Of a stretch of DNA of 10,433 nt, positions 1 through 6,150 are shown in pieces. Each line of letters begins with the position of its first letter. Within the stretch, counting starts at the first letter, position 1. The notes beneath the pieces were generated by a model, which was given only the letters and a program-made list of their open reading frames with translations, ran no database searches and was not told where the DNA came from. Source of the DNA: Pseudomonadota bacterium. GTDB lineage: Bacteria; Pseudomonadota; Gammaproteobacteria; Burkholderiales; Burkholderiaceae_C. Location: assembly GCA_023436025.1 (NCBI GenBank), contig JAEZKX010000188.1:1-10433 (forward strand). Reading direction: 5' to 3'. A program made the translations under genes and the position numbers.

Positions 1-658
1 GGGCAGCAAGCTCCAGCGCGGGGCGGGGCGCCTGCGGGGCGGTCTTGCGGGCCCGCTCCAGCAACTGCTCGGCCTCGGCGGGCGTGGCCGCCGCGGCCTG
101 TTCGCACAGGTAGTGGGCCTGGCGCCCGGCGAAGCGGCCGCCGCTGCCGGCGTCGAGCTTGCGGGCGATCTCGGCGGCCTGCGCCCAGTCGCGCGAGCGT
201 TCGTAGATCGCCAGCAGCGCGAGCAGGGCCTGCTCCTCGTAGGCGGTGTTTTCCAACTTGCGCAGCGCCTCTTCGGCGCGGTCGAGCAGGCCGGCCTTGA
301 GGAAGTCCAGCGCCAGCGCATGCTGGGCGCGGTGGCGGTCGGCGCGGCCGAGGTCGCCGCGCGAGAGCAGGTGCTCGTGCACCCGCACCGCACGTTCGTA
401 TTCGCCGCGCCGGCGGAACAGGTTGCCCAGCGCGAAGTGCAGCTCGGAGGTGTCCGGATCGTTCTGGACCGCCTCGATGAAGGCGTCGATGGCCTGGTCC
501 TGCTGCTCGTTGAGCAGGAAGTTGAGGCCGCGGAAGTAGGCCTTGGGCGCCAGGCGGTTCTCGATGCGCAGCTGGCGCAGGTCGAGTCGCGAGGCGAACC
601 AGCCCAGCGCGAAGGCGAGTGGCAGGCCCCACAGGAGCCAGGTCAGGTCAAAGTCCAT
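1..658 (-). CDS. lapB: LapB (YciM) LPS assembly TPR protein, 3' end missing
   Basis: This frame is open from an ATG at 656-658 to the left edge, giving 219 codons with no stop; full-length LapB is about 390 residues, so the C-terminal half, including the expected rubredoxin-like zinc domain, lies outside the window. The start reads MDFDLTWLLWGLPLAFALGW, a single N-terminal membrane anchor, followed by helical TPR repeats (for example LNFLLNEQQDQAIDAFIEA, then a repeat with LHFALGNLFRRRGEYERAV). In E. coli, LapB is anchored in the inner membrane and controls FtsH-dependent breakdown of LpxC, the committed enzyme of lipid A synthesis. The start overlaps the end of lapA by 11 bases and has no clear Shine-Dalgarno sequence, so translation is probably coupled to lapA. 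The call rests on the anchor, the TPR pattern and the lapA neighbour. Confidence 0.9.
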   Translation of the reverse strand, partial: MDFDLTWLLWGLPLAFALGWFASRLDLRQLRIENRLAPKAYFRGLNFLLNEQQDQAIDAFIEAVQNDPDTSELHFALGNLFRRRGEYERAVRVHEHLLSRGDLGRADRHRAQHALALDFLKAGLLDRAEEALRKLENTAYEEQALLALLAIYERSRDWAQAAEIARKLDAGSGGRFAGRQAHYLCEQAAAATPAEAEQLLERARKTAPQAPRPALELAA

Positions 659-941
659 GCCGCGGCGGCGTGCCCTGGCCGATGAGGGTGCTCTCGTCGC
701 CCTGCTGGGTGGAGCGGGCGAAGCGCGAGGCGTCGTTGCGGTGCTTCCACCAGCGCGGCACCATCACGAGCGCGCCGATCGCCAGCCCGGCCGTGAAGGC
801 GGCCAGCACCACCAGCACCAGCGGCGCCGTCCAGTGCGTTCCGAAGAAGAAATGGACGGTGATGTCCTGCTGGTTGTTCAGGGCGAACGCGAACAGGGTA
901 AAAAAAATGGCTGCCTTGAGCAGCCATGCGAGGTATTTCAT
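648..941 (-). CDS. lapA: LapA-family (DUF1049) small inner-membrane protein
   Basis: This 97-residue protein begins MKYLAWLLKAAIFFTLFAFA, a first membrane helix at about residues 4-20. It has a short periplasmic loop with NNQQDITVHFFFG, then a second helix at about 39-61 and a basic cytoplasmic tail (PRWWKHRND). The two-helix layout and length match the LapA/DUF1049 family, whose gene sits next to lapB in many proteobacteria. LapA acts with LapB at the inner membrane in lipopolysaccharide assembly, but its exact role is less clear. The start is well supported: a strong Shine-Dalgarno sequence, AAGGGGGAG, lies at 946-954, four bases upstream. The first codons also encode a hairpin and T-run (separate entry), which is unusual inside a gene. 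The TGA stop overlaps the lapB start. Confidence 0.93.
   Translation of the reverse strand: MKYLAWLLKAAIFFTLFAFALNNQQDITVHFFFGTHWTAPLVLVVLAAFTAGLAIGALVMVPRWWKHRNDASRFARSTQQGDESTLIGQGTPPRHGL
900..927 (-). terminator. Intrinsic-terminator-like hairpin inside the start of lapA
   Basis: On the minus strand a perfect 8-bp stem, ATGGCTGC-N5-GCAGCCAT, occupies 907-927. It is followed at once by a run of T (eight in a row at 900-907, the first being part of the stem). This is the classic form of a Rho-independent terminator, yet it lies in lapA codons 5-14. It is the only strong terminator shape I see downstream of gyrA. Whether it ends transcripts arriving from rpsA-ihfB, or is bypassed when ribosomes are translating lapA, cannot be told from sequence. 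Confidence 0.6.
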
Positions 942-962
942 CTGGCTCCCCCTTGGCGAGGG

Positions 963-989
963 ATTCTACGGTTTGGCGTTCGGCGTCCA
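963..989 (-). promoter_or_regulatory. Weak candidate promoter for lapA-lapB
   Basis: Between ihfB and lapA a TAGAAT hexamer (963-968) matches the -10 consensus at five of six positions. A weaker TGGACG (984-989) stands 15 bases upstream as a possible -35. A 7-bp inverted repeat, CGGCGTC (981-987) and GACGCCG (1012-1018), overlaps the -35 candidate. The spacing is short, so this is only a tentative call. Confidence 0.25.
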
Positions 990-1023
990 GTGTCGAGCGA
1001 GCAACAAGCCAGACGCCGGATGC

Positions 1024-1329
1024 TCAGCGCTCGACCTCGAGTTCCTTCGTCCGCTGGTCCACCGCCTCGCGCAGGGCCTTGCCCGGCTTGAAGTGGGGGA
1101 CGCGCTTCTCGGGAATGGCGACGCTCTCGCCGGAGCGCGGATTGCGCCCCATGCGCGGGGGCCGCCGGTTGATCGAGAAGCTGCCGAAGCCGCGGATCTC
1201 GATGCGGTGGCCTCGCACCAGCGCATCGCCCATCGCGTCGAGAATCGTCTTGACGGCGTATTCGGCGTCGCGGTGCGTCAGCTGGCTGAAGCGGGCCGCC
1301 AGTTCTTCGACGAGGTCGCTGCGGGTCAT
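1024..1329 (-). CDS. ihfB: Integration host factor beta subunit
   Basis: This 101-residue member of the HU/IHF family of DNA-bending proteins pairs with IHF alpha to kink DNA sharply in replication, recombination and transcription. The dimerisation core (MTRSDLVEELAARF...) is followed by RIEIRGFGSFSINRR at about 42-56. The family signature GRNPRSGE comes at 61-68 with the intercalating proline at residue 64, and then VPHFKPGKALRE at 77-88. The tail is a few residues longer than the 94-residue E. coli protein. The beta rather than alpha assignment follows from the sequence and from its place after rpsA, as in E. coli. It begins 83 bases after rpsA and has no clear Shine-Dalgarno sequence before its ATG. 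Confidence 0.97.
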   Translation of the reverse strand: MTRSDLVEELAARFSQLTHRDAEYAVKTILDAMGDALVRGHRIEIRGFGSFSINRRPPRMGRNPRSGESVAIPEKRVPHFKPGKALREAVDQRTKELEVER

Positions 1330-1346
1330 GGCGAAGGGGCTCGGTT

Positions 1347-1406
1347 CTGGAGGCTAGAGGCCAGGGCAACAGCCCTTCCACCCTAGTCTCCAGCCTCAGC
1401 CTCTAG
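1347..1406. repeat. Nested inverted-repeat element with CTAG motifs in the rpsA-ihfB gap
   Basis: CTGGAGGCTAG (1347-1357) and CTAGTCTCCAG (1383-1393) form an 11-bp inverted repeat with one mismatch. Between them lies a second hairpin, AGGGC-AACA-GCCCT (1363-1376). A further GCCTCTAG (1399-1406) is the exact complement of CTAGAGGC (1354-1361), offering an alternative pairing. Three of the few CTAG tetranucleotides in the window fall within this 60-base stretch. No T-run follows on the minus strand, so it does not look like an intrinsic terminator. It could be a dispersed palindromic (REP-like) element or a transcript processing or stability structure. Confidence 0.55.
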
Positions 1407-1412
1407 TCCCTT

Positions 1413-3101
1413 TTAAGACTTGTCGCTGTCGTTCAGCTTGGCGCGCAGCAGGGCGCCGAGGCTGGTCGTGCCGGCGTTCTCGCGCGAGGACTGCTGCGAC
1501 AGCTGGGCCATCGCGCCTTGCTCGTCCATCATGTCCTTCTGCTTGATGGACACCTGGATGTTGCGGGTCTTGCGGTCGATGTTGACGATCACGACGTTGA
1601 CTTCGTCGCCTTCCTTCAGCACGTTGCGCGCGTCTTCCACGCGGTCGCGGCTGATCTCGGAGGCACGCAGGTAGCCGACGATGTCGTTGCCCAGGTCGAT
1701 CTCGGCGCCCTTGGGGTCGACGGTCTTGACCTTGCCGGTCACCGCGGAGCCCTTGTCGTGCACCGAGGTGAAGGTGGCGAACGGGTCGCCATCGAGCTGC
1801 TTGATGCCCAGGCTGATGCGCTCGCGGTCGACGTCGACGCCCAGCACGATGGCTTCGACTTCCTGGCCCTTCTTGAAGTTGCGCACGGCCTGCTCGCCGG
1901 CTTCGTTCCAGGACAGGTCGGACAGGTGCACCAGGCCGTCGATGCCGGCGGCCAGGCCCACGAAGATGCCGAAGTCGGTGATGGACTTGATCGGGCCCTT
2001 GACGCGGTCGCCGCGCTTGGTGTTCTGCGCGAATTCCTGCCAGGGGTTGGCCTTGCACTGCTTCATGCCCAGGCTGATGCGGCGCTTGTCTTCGTCGATC
2101 TCGAGGACCATGACTTCGACTTCGTCGCCCAGGGACACGACCTTGGACGGGGCCACGTTCTTGTTGGTCCAGTCCATTTCGGAGACGTGCACCAGGCCTT
2201 CGATGCCGGGCTCGAGCTCGACGAACGCGCCGTAGTCGGCGATGTTGGTGACCTTGCCGAACATGCGGGTGCCCGGCGGGTAGCGGCGGGACACGCCCAG
2301 CCACGGGTCGTCGCCCATCTGCTTGAGGCCCAGCGACACGCGGTTCTTCTCGGTGTCGAACTTGAGGATCTTGGCGGTGATTTCCTGGCCGGCCTGCACC
2401 ACTTCGCTCGGGTGGCGGACACGGCGCCAGGCCATGTCGGTGATGTGCAGCAGGCCGTCGATGCCGCCGAGGTCGACGAAGGCGCCGTACTCGGTGATGT
2501 TCTTGACCACGCCGCGGACGATGGAGCCTTCCTTCAGGGTTTCCATCAGCTTGGCGCGCTCTTCGCCCATGGACGCTTCGACCACGGCGCGGCGGCTCAG
2601 CACCACGTTGTTGCGCTTGCGATCGAGCTTGATGACCTTGAACTCGAGGGTCTTGTTCTCGTAGGGCGACAGGTCCTTGATGGGACGGGTGTCGATCAGC
2701 GAACCGGGCAGGAAGGCGCGGATGCCGTTGACCAGCACGGTGAGGCCGCCCTTGACCTTGCCGGTGGTGGTGCCGGTGACGAATTCGCCGGACTCGAGCG
2801 CCTTCTCCAGGGACATCCAGGAGGCCAGGCGCTTGGCCTTGTCGCGCGACAGGATGGTGTCGCCGTAGCCGTTTTCGATGGCGTCGATGGCAACGGAGAC
2901 GAAGTCACCGGATTGCACTTCGACTTCGCCCTGGTCGTTCTTGAATTCGTCGATCGGAATGTAGGCTTCCGATTTCAGGCCGGCGTTGACCACCACGTGG
3001 TTGTGCTCGACGCGCACGACTTCGGCGGTGATGACTTCGCCGGCGCGCATCTCGGCGCGTTGCAACGACTCTTCGAACAGGGCGGCAAAAGATTCAGACA
3101 T
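1413..3101 (-). CDS. rpsA: 30S ribosomal protein S1
   Basis: This 562-residue protein is the full length expected for proteobacterial S1. S1 binds the 30S subunit and unfolds and recruits mRNAs, above all those with weak Shine-Dalgarno sequences. Six S1 (OB-fold) domains can be placed at about 20-87, 105-171, 192-260, 277-347, 364-434 and 451-520. Domains 3 to 5 carry the repeated YGAFVxL/FGIFVGL and GLxHxS patterns. Domains 1 and 2 are divergent, as usual for the ribosome-binding part. The ATG at 3099-3101 is chosen from the conserved MSESFAALFEESL start. No Shine-Dalgarno sequence precedes it; instead CACCTC directly abuts the ATG. This agrees with the non-canonical, S1-controlled start known for E. 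coli rpsA. A promoter inside cmk (separate entry) probably drives it. Confidence 0.98.
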   Translation of the reverse strand: MSESFAALFEESLQRAEMRAGEVITAEVVRVEHNHVVVNAGLKSEAYIPIDEFKNDQGEVEVQSGDFVSVAIDAIENGYGDTILSRDKAKRLASWMSLEKALESGEFVTGTTTGKVKGGLTVLVNGIRAFLPGSLIDTRPIKDLSPYENKTLEFKVIKLDRKRNNVVLSRRAVVEASMGEERAKLMETLKEGSIVRGVVKNITEYGAFVDLGGIDGLLHITDMAWRRVRHPSEVVQAGQEITAKILKFDTEKNRVSLGLKQMGDDPWLGVSRRYPPGTRMFGKVTNIADYGAFVELEPGIEGLVHVSEMDWTNKNVAPSKVVSLGDEVEVMVLEIDEDKRRISLGMKQCKANPWQEFAQNTKRGDRVKGPIKSITDFGIFVGLAAGIDGLVHLSDLSWNEAGEQAVRNFKKGQEVEAIVLGVDVDRERISLGIKQLDGDPFATFTSVHDKGSAVTGKVKTVDPKGAEIDLGNDIVGYLRASEISRDRVEDARNVLKEGDEVNVVIVNIDRKTRNIQVSIKQKDMMDEQGAMAQLSQQSSRENAGTTSLGALLRAKLNDSDKS

Positions 3102-3246
3102 GAGGTGTGCGGAAAGGGATCCGCGGGGTTTGGGTTGTCGATCCCCGCTGCCAGTGCGCTTGCTGCGCGGAGGGAGCGGCGGGGGCCTGGTTCGTCCTCG
3201 GGGGCAAGGTGCGCCCGCCTCGCGAGCACACCCTACGAGAAGCCCG
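3102..3246 (-). promoter_or_regulatory. rpsA leader, structured and without Shine-Dalgarno
   Basis: This 145-base gap between cmk and rpsA contains no ORF of note. On the minus strand it can fold GGTGTGC with GCGCACC in its distal part. Close to rpsA it has two mutually exclusive stems that share bases: GCGGGG (3143-3148) with CCCCGC (3123-3128), or GGGATC (3140-3145) with GATCCC (3116-3121). Then come a pyrimidine-rich TTTCC and CACCTC before the ATG. In E. coli, a folded leader lacking a strong Shine-Dalgarno sequence lets S1 repress its own translation. The same role here is an inference from position and shape. Confidence 0.4.
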
Positions 3247-5241
3247 CTAGGTGAAGGACTGCTTCTCTTCCCACCATTCGAGGACCTGGGCGACGGACTG
3301 TTCCACCGTCTGGCCGGAGTTGTCGAGGAGGAGGGCGTCTTCGGCAGGCTTCAGGGGCGCGACCGCGCGGTTGGTGTCCCGTGCGTCACGCGCCTCGAGG
3401 TCGGCGCGAAGAGCGTCGATTGTAGTTGAAATCCCTTTTGAAATCAACTGCTTATGCCGCCGCTCGGCGCGCTGGGCGGCGCTGGCCGTGAGGTAGACCT
3501 TCAGTGGCGCATCCGGGAAGATCACGGTGCCCATGTCGCGGCCGTCGGCCACCAGGCCCGGCAGTTGGCGGAAGCCCTGCTGCAGCTCCACCAGGGCCGC
3601 GCGCACGGCCGGCAGCGCCGACACCCGGGAGGCGTCCATGCCGGCGGCCTCGGTGCGGATGGCGTCGGTGACGTCCTCGCCGTCCAGCAGCACCCGGTCG
3701 CCAGTGAAGGTGATCCGCAGGCCGGCGGCCAGGGCGGCGATGGCCGCCTCCTGGGCCGGCTCCAGCGCCAGGCCGGCGCGCGTGGCTGCCAGGCCGGCGA
3801 TGCGGTAGAGGGCGCCGGAATCCAGGTAGTGGTAGCCCAGCCGGCGGGCGAGCTCCGAGGCCAGCGTCCCCTTGCCGGACGCGGTCGGCCCGTCGATGCA
3901 GAGGACGGGGATGCGCTGGCGGACGGCTCGGGTCACGGAGAAGAGGGTCTCGAAGAAGTCGGGGAAGGTCTTGCCCACGCACTTGGGGTCGCCGATGCGC
4001 ACGCCCACTCCGGCGGGGTTGAAGGCGGCCAGCGCGAAGCACATCGCCACGCGGTGGTCGTCGTAGGTGTGGATGGCGGCAGGTTGCCAGCGCGCCGGCG
4101 GCGCGATGCGCAGGGTGTCGGCGCCTTCGTCCACCGTGGCGCCGAGCTTGCGCAGCTCCGCCGCCATGGCCGCCAGGCGGTCGGTCTCCTTGACCCGCCA
4201 GCTGGCGATGTTGCGCAGCGTGGTCGGGCCGTCGGCGTACAGCGCCAGCACGGCCAAGGTCATGGCCGCGTCGGGAATGTGGTTGCAGTCCAGGTCCAGC
4301 GCCCGCAGCGGCCAGGCGCCGCGGCGGATTTCCAGCCAGTTGGGGCCGCCGGTGACGGCCGCGCCCATCTGGCGCGCGGCATCGATGAAGCGGATGTCGC
4401 CCTGGATGGAGTTGGCGCCCACGCCCTCGATGCGCACCGGCGTGTCGGTGGCGGCGATGGCACCCAGGCCGATGAAGTAGCTGGCCGAGGAGGCGTCGGC
4501 CTCGACGTGGATGTCGCCCGGCGAGTGGTAGCGGCTGCCCGCGGGAATGGTGAAGCGCTGCCAGCCATCGCGCCGCACGTGGATGGCGAAGCGTTCCAGG
4601 AGATTGAGCGTGATCTCGATGTAGGGCTTGGAGATCAGCTCGCCCACCACCTCGATCACGATGTCGCGGCTGGCTACCAGGGGCAGGGCCATCAGCAGCG
4701 CGGTGAGGAACTGGCTGGAGACGTCGCCGCGGACGGGAATGGGGTGGTCCAGCTGGAGGGCGCCGGCGGGGTGGATGCGCAGTGGCGGATAGCCTTCGGT
4801 GCCGAGGTAGTCGATGCGGCAGCCGAGCCGGCGCAGGGCATCGACCAGGTCGCCGATGGGGCGCTCGTGCATGCGGGCAACGCCCGAGAGCTCGAACTCG
4901 CCGCCCAGCAGGGCCAGGGCTGCGGTGAGCGGGCGCATGGCCGTGCCGGCGTTGCCGAGGAACAGGCGCCGGACGTCCTGGCCGGCGAAGGAGGGCGCGG
5001 CGCCGAAGCCGGTGATCTCGACGGCGGCATCGTGCTGGACCACGCCGCAGCCCAGGGCGCGCAGCGCCTGCAGCATCACCCGGGTGTCGTCCGAATCCAG
5101 CAGGTCGTGCACGCGCGTGGTGCCCTCGCTCAGCGCGGCCAGCAGCAGCACGCGGTTGGAGATGCTCTTGGAGCCGGGCAGCCGCACGCTGCCGCCGGCG
5201 GCAGCCAGCGGCGGCAGGTCGAGGAAGTCGGTGGTGTACAT
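3247..5241 (-). CDS. aroA-cmk: Fused EPSP synthase / cytidylate kinase (AroA-Cmk)
   Basis: One 664-codon frame encodes two enzymes. Residues 1 to about 434 are EPSP synthase, which joins phosphoenolpyruvate to shikimate-3-phosphate. It has LPGSKSISNR at 21-30, LFLGNAGTAMRP at 93-104, DCNHIPDAAMT with the catalytic aspartate, and WRVKETDR. GNAGTAMRP marks it as class I, normally sensitive to glyphosate. Residues 444-664 are cytidylate kinase (CMP/dCMP to CDP/dCDP), with P-loop GPTASGKGT at 451-459, DSGALYR at 474-480, DGRDMGTVIFP from 566, and the lid RDARDTNRAVAPL from 618. The link (FSVTRAVRQR) is very short. In many relatives these are two adjacent genes, so this is a gene fusion or, less likely, an assembly indel. 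An in-frame GTG at 3934-3936 could give free Cmk. The start ATG follows tyrA by 27 bases, with AGGGAG and a hairpin between. Confidence 0.95.
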   Translation of the reverse strand: MYTTDFLDLPPLAAAGGSVRLPGSKSISNRVLLLAALSEGTTRVHDLLDSDDTRVMLQALRALGCGVVQHDAAVEITGFGAAPSFAGQDVRRLFLGNAGTAMRPLTAALALLGGEFELSGVARMHERPIGDLVDALRRLGCRIDYLGTEGYPPLRIHPAGALQLDHPIPVRGDVSSQFLTALLMALPLVASRDIVIEVVGELISKPYIEITLNLLERFAIHVRRDGWQRFTIPAGSRYHSPGDIHVEADASSASYFIGLGAIAATDTPVRIEGVGANSIQGDIRFIDAARQMGAAVTGGPNWLEIRRGAWPLRALDLDCNHIPDAAMTLAVLALYADGPTTLRNIASWRVKETDRLAAMAAELRKLGATVDEGADTLRIAPPARWQPAAIHTYDDHRVAMCFALAAFNPAGVGVRIGDPKCVGKTFPDFFETLFSVTRAVRQRIPVLCIDGPTASGKGTLASELARRLGYHYLDSGALYRIAGLAATRAGLALEPAQEAAIAALAAGLRITFTGDRVLLDGEDVTDAIRTEAAGMDASRVSALPAVRAALVELQQGFRQLPGLVADGRDMGTVIFPDAPLKVYLTASAAQRAERRHKQLISKGISTTIDALRADLEARDARDTNRAVAPLKPAEDALLLDNSGQTVEQSVAQVLEWWEEKQSFT
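3419..3447 (-). promoter_or_regulatory. Sigma70-type promoter inside cmk, facing rpsA
   Basis: On the minus strand TTGATT (3442-3447) and TACAAT (3419-3424) are separated by exactly 17 bases. Each hexamer is one or two bases from consensus (TTGACA, TATAAT). The spacer contains two copies of GATTTCAA 12 bases apart. The site lies in the coding sequence for the Cmk part (residues about 599-608), where the codons switch to TTG, ATT, TCA, AAA, ACT and ACA although neighbouring codons end almost always in G or C. This supports selection for the DNA signal. Transcription would start near 3412, giving an rpsA leader of about 310 bases. E. coli rpsA is likewise served by promoters in the upstream cmk region. 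Confidence 0.75.
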
Positions 5242-5245
5242 CGTC

Positions 5246-5268
5246 CGGCCCGAGCGGGCCGCTCCCTG
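5246..5268 (-). promoter_or_regulatory. aroA ribosome-binding site split from its start codon by a hairpin
   Basis: Upstream of the aroA-cmk ATG the only good Shine-Dalgarno match is AGGGAG (5262-5267), 20 bases before the ATG and too far for normal use. Exactly between them lies a perfect 6-bp stem with a four-base loop, CGGCCC-GCTC-GGGCCG (5246-5261). Folding it would leave only GACG between the Shine-Dalgarno sequence and the ATG, a workable spacing. The stem and distances are seen directly; the functional meaning is inferred. Confidence 0.5.
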
Positions 5269-6150
5269 CTACTTGCCCTTCTGGCCCATGCGCCAGTTGG
5301 CGCGGCTCTGGCTAGCCTGCTCGATCATCGCCTCGAGCTGCTCGCCCTCGCCCTCTTCGGCGGCCTTGAGCAACTGCTGAAGGCTGTGCTGGAACAAGCG
5401 GGCCTGTTCGGTCAGCTCGTGGCGGTTGGCCAGCAGGATGTCGCGCCACATCTTGGGATCGCTGGCGGCGATGCGGGTCGCGTCGCGGAAGCCGGGGCCG
5501 GCCAGGCCCAGGAATTCCTTGCCCATGGGCTGGTTCACGATGGCGTGCATCATGGCGAACGAGATCATGTGCGGCAGGTGGCTCACCGCGGCGAAGGCGG
5601 CGTCGTGCGCCTCCGGCGACATCTGCTGCACATGGCAGCCCAGCGCTTCCCACAAGGCGGCGGCGCGCTGCAGGTGCGGCCCGCTGGTGCGTTCGATCGG
5701 CGTCAGGATGACCTGCTTGCCGTGGTACAGGTCGGCGTCGGCATGCTCCACGCCGGAGGCTTCCTTGCCGGCGATGGGGTGGGCCGGCACGAAGGAGGCG
5801 ATGTGGTCGCGCAGCACGCGACGCGCGGAATCCACCACGTCGCGCTTGGTCGAGCCCACGTCCATGATCAGCATGTTGCCGGTGATCAGGTGGCGGATGG
5901 CCTTGAAAGTGGCCTCCGAGGCCGCCACCGGCACCGCCAGCAGCACCAGGTCGGCGCCCGAGACGGCGAGCAGCGCCGACGGCGCCTCGACGTCGATGAC
6001 GCCCATCGACAGCGCCCGCTGGGTGGTCGAGGGCGACTTGCTGTACCCCACCACCCGGCGCACCAGGCCGGCCCGCTTCATGGCGAGCGCGAACGAGCCG
6101 CCCATCATGCCGGTGCCGATCAGGCCCAATTGTTCAAACATCGCGGGCAT
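5269..6150 (-). CDS. tyrA: Prephenate dehydrogenase (tyrosine branch)
   Basis: This 293-residue monofunctional TyrA oxidises prephenate to 4-hydroxyphenylpyruvate with NAD(P)+ in tyrosine synthesis. The N-terminal Rossmann fold shows GLIGTGMMGGS (GxGxxG at 12-17). It is followed by DLVLLAVPV at 67-75, DVGSTKRDVV at 97-106 and the active-site HPIAGKE at 124-130. The helical C-terminal dimer domain carries SHLPHMISFAM at 190-200 and GFRDATRIAASDPKMW at about 220-235. No chorismate mutase or ACT domain is attached. The first ATG (6148-6150) directly follows the pheA stop. A second in-frame ATG three codons on (6139-6141), just before FEQLGLIG, is an equally plausible start. Neither has a strong Shine-Dalgarno sequence, so coupling to pheA is likely. 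Confidence 0.96.
   Translation of the reverse strand: MPAMFEQLGLIGTGMMGGSFALAMKRAGLVRRVVGYSKSPSTTQRALSMGVIDVEAPSALLAVSGADLVLLAVPVAASEATFKAIRHLITGNMLIMDVGSTKRDVVDSARRVLRDHIASFVPAHPIAGKEASGVEHADADLYHGKQVILTPIERTSGPHLQRAAALWEALGCHVQQMSPEAHDAAFAAVSHLPHMISFAMMHAIVNQPMGKEFLGLAGPGFRDATRIAASDPKMWRDILLANRHELTEQARLFQHSLQQLLKAAEEGEGEQLEAMIEQASQSRANWRMGQKGK

Noticed and set aside
1347..1393. The rpsA-ihfB dyad as an intrinsic terminator
   Set aside because: No T-run follows the stem on the minus strand, and ihfB lies downstream in the same direction.
1518..3254. A 578-codon + strand open frame opposite rpsA
   Set aside because: Its repetitive look comes only from the repeated S1 domains read backwards. 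It has no ribosome-binding site and no recognisable domain.
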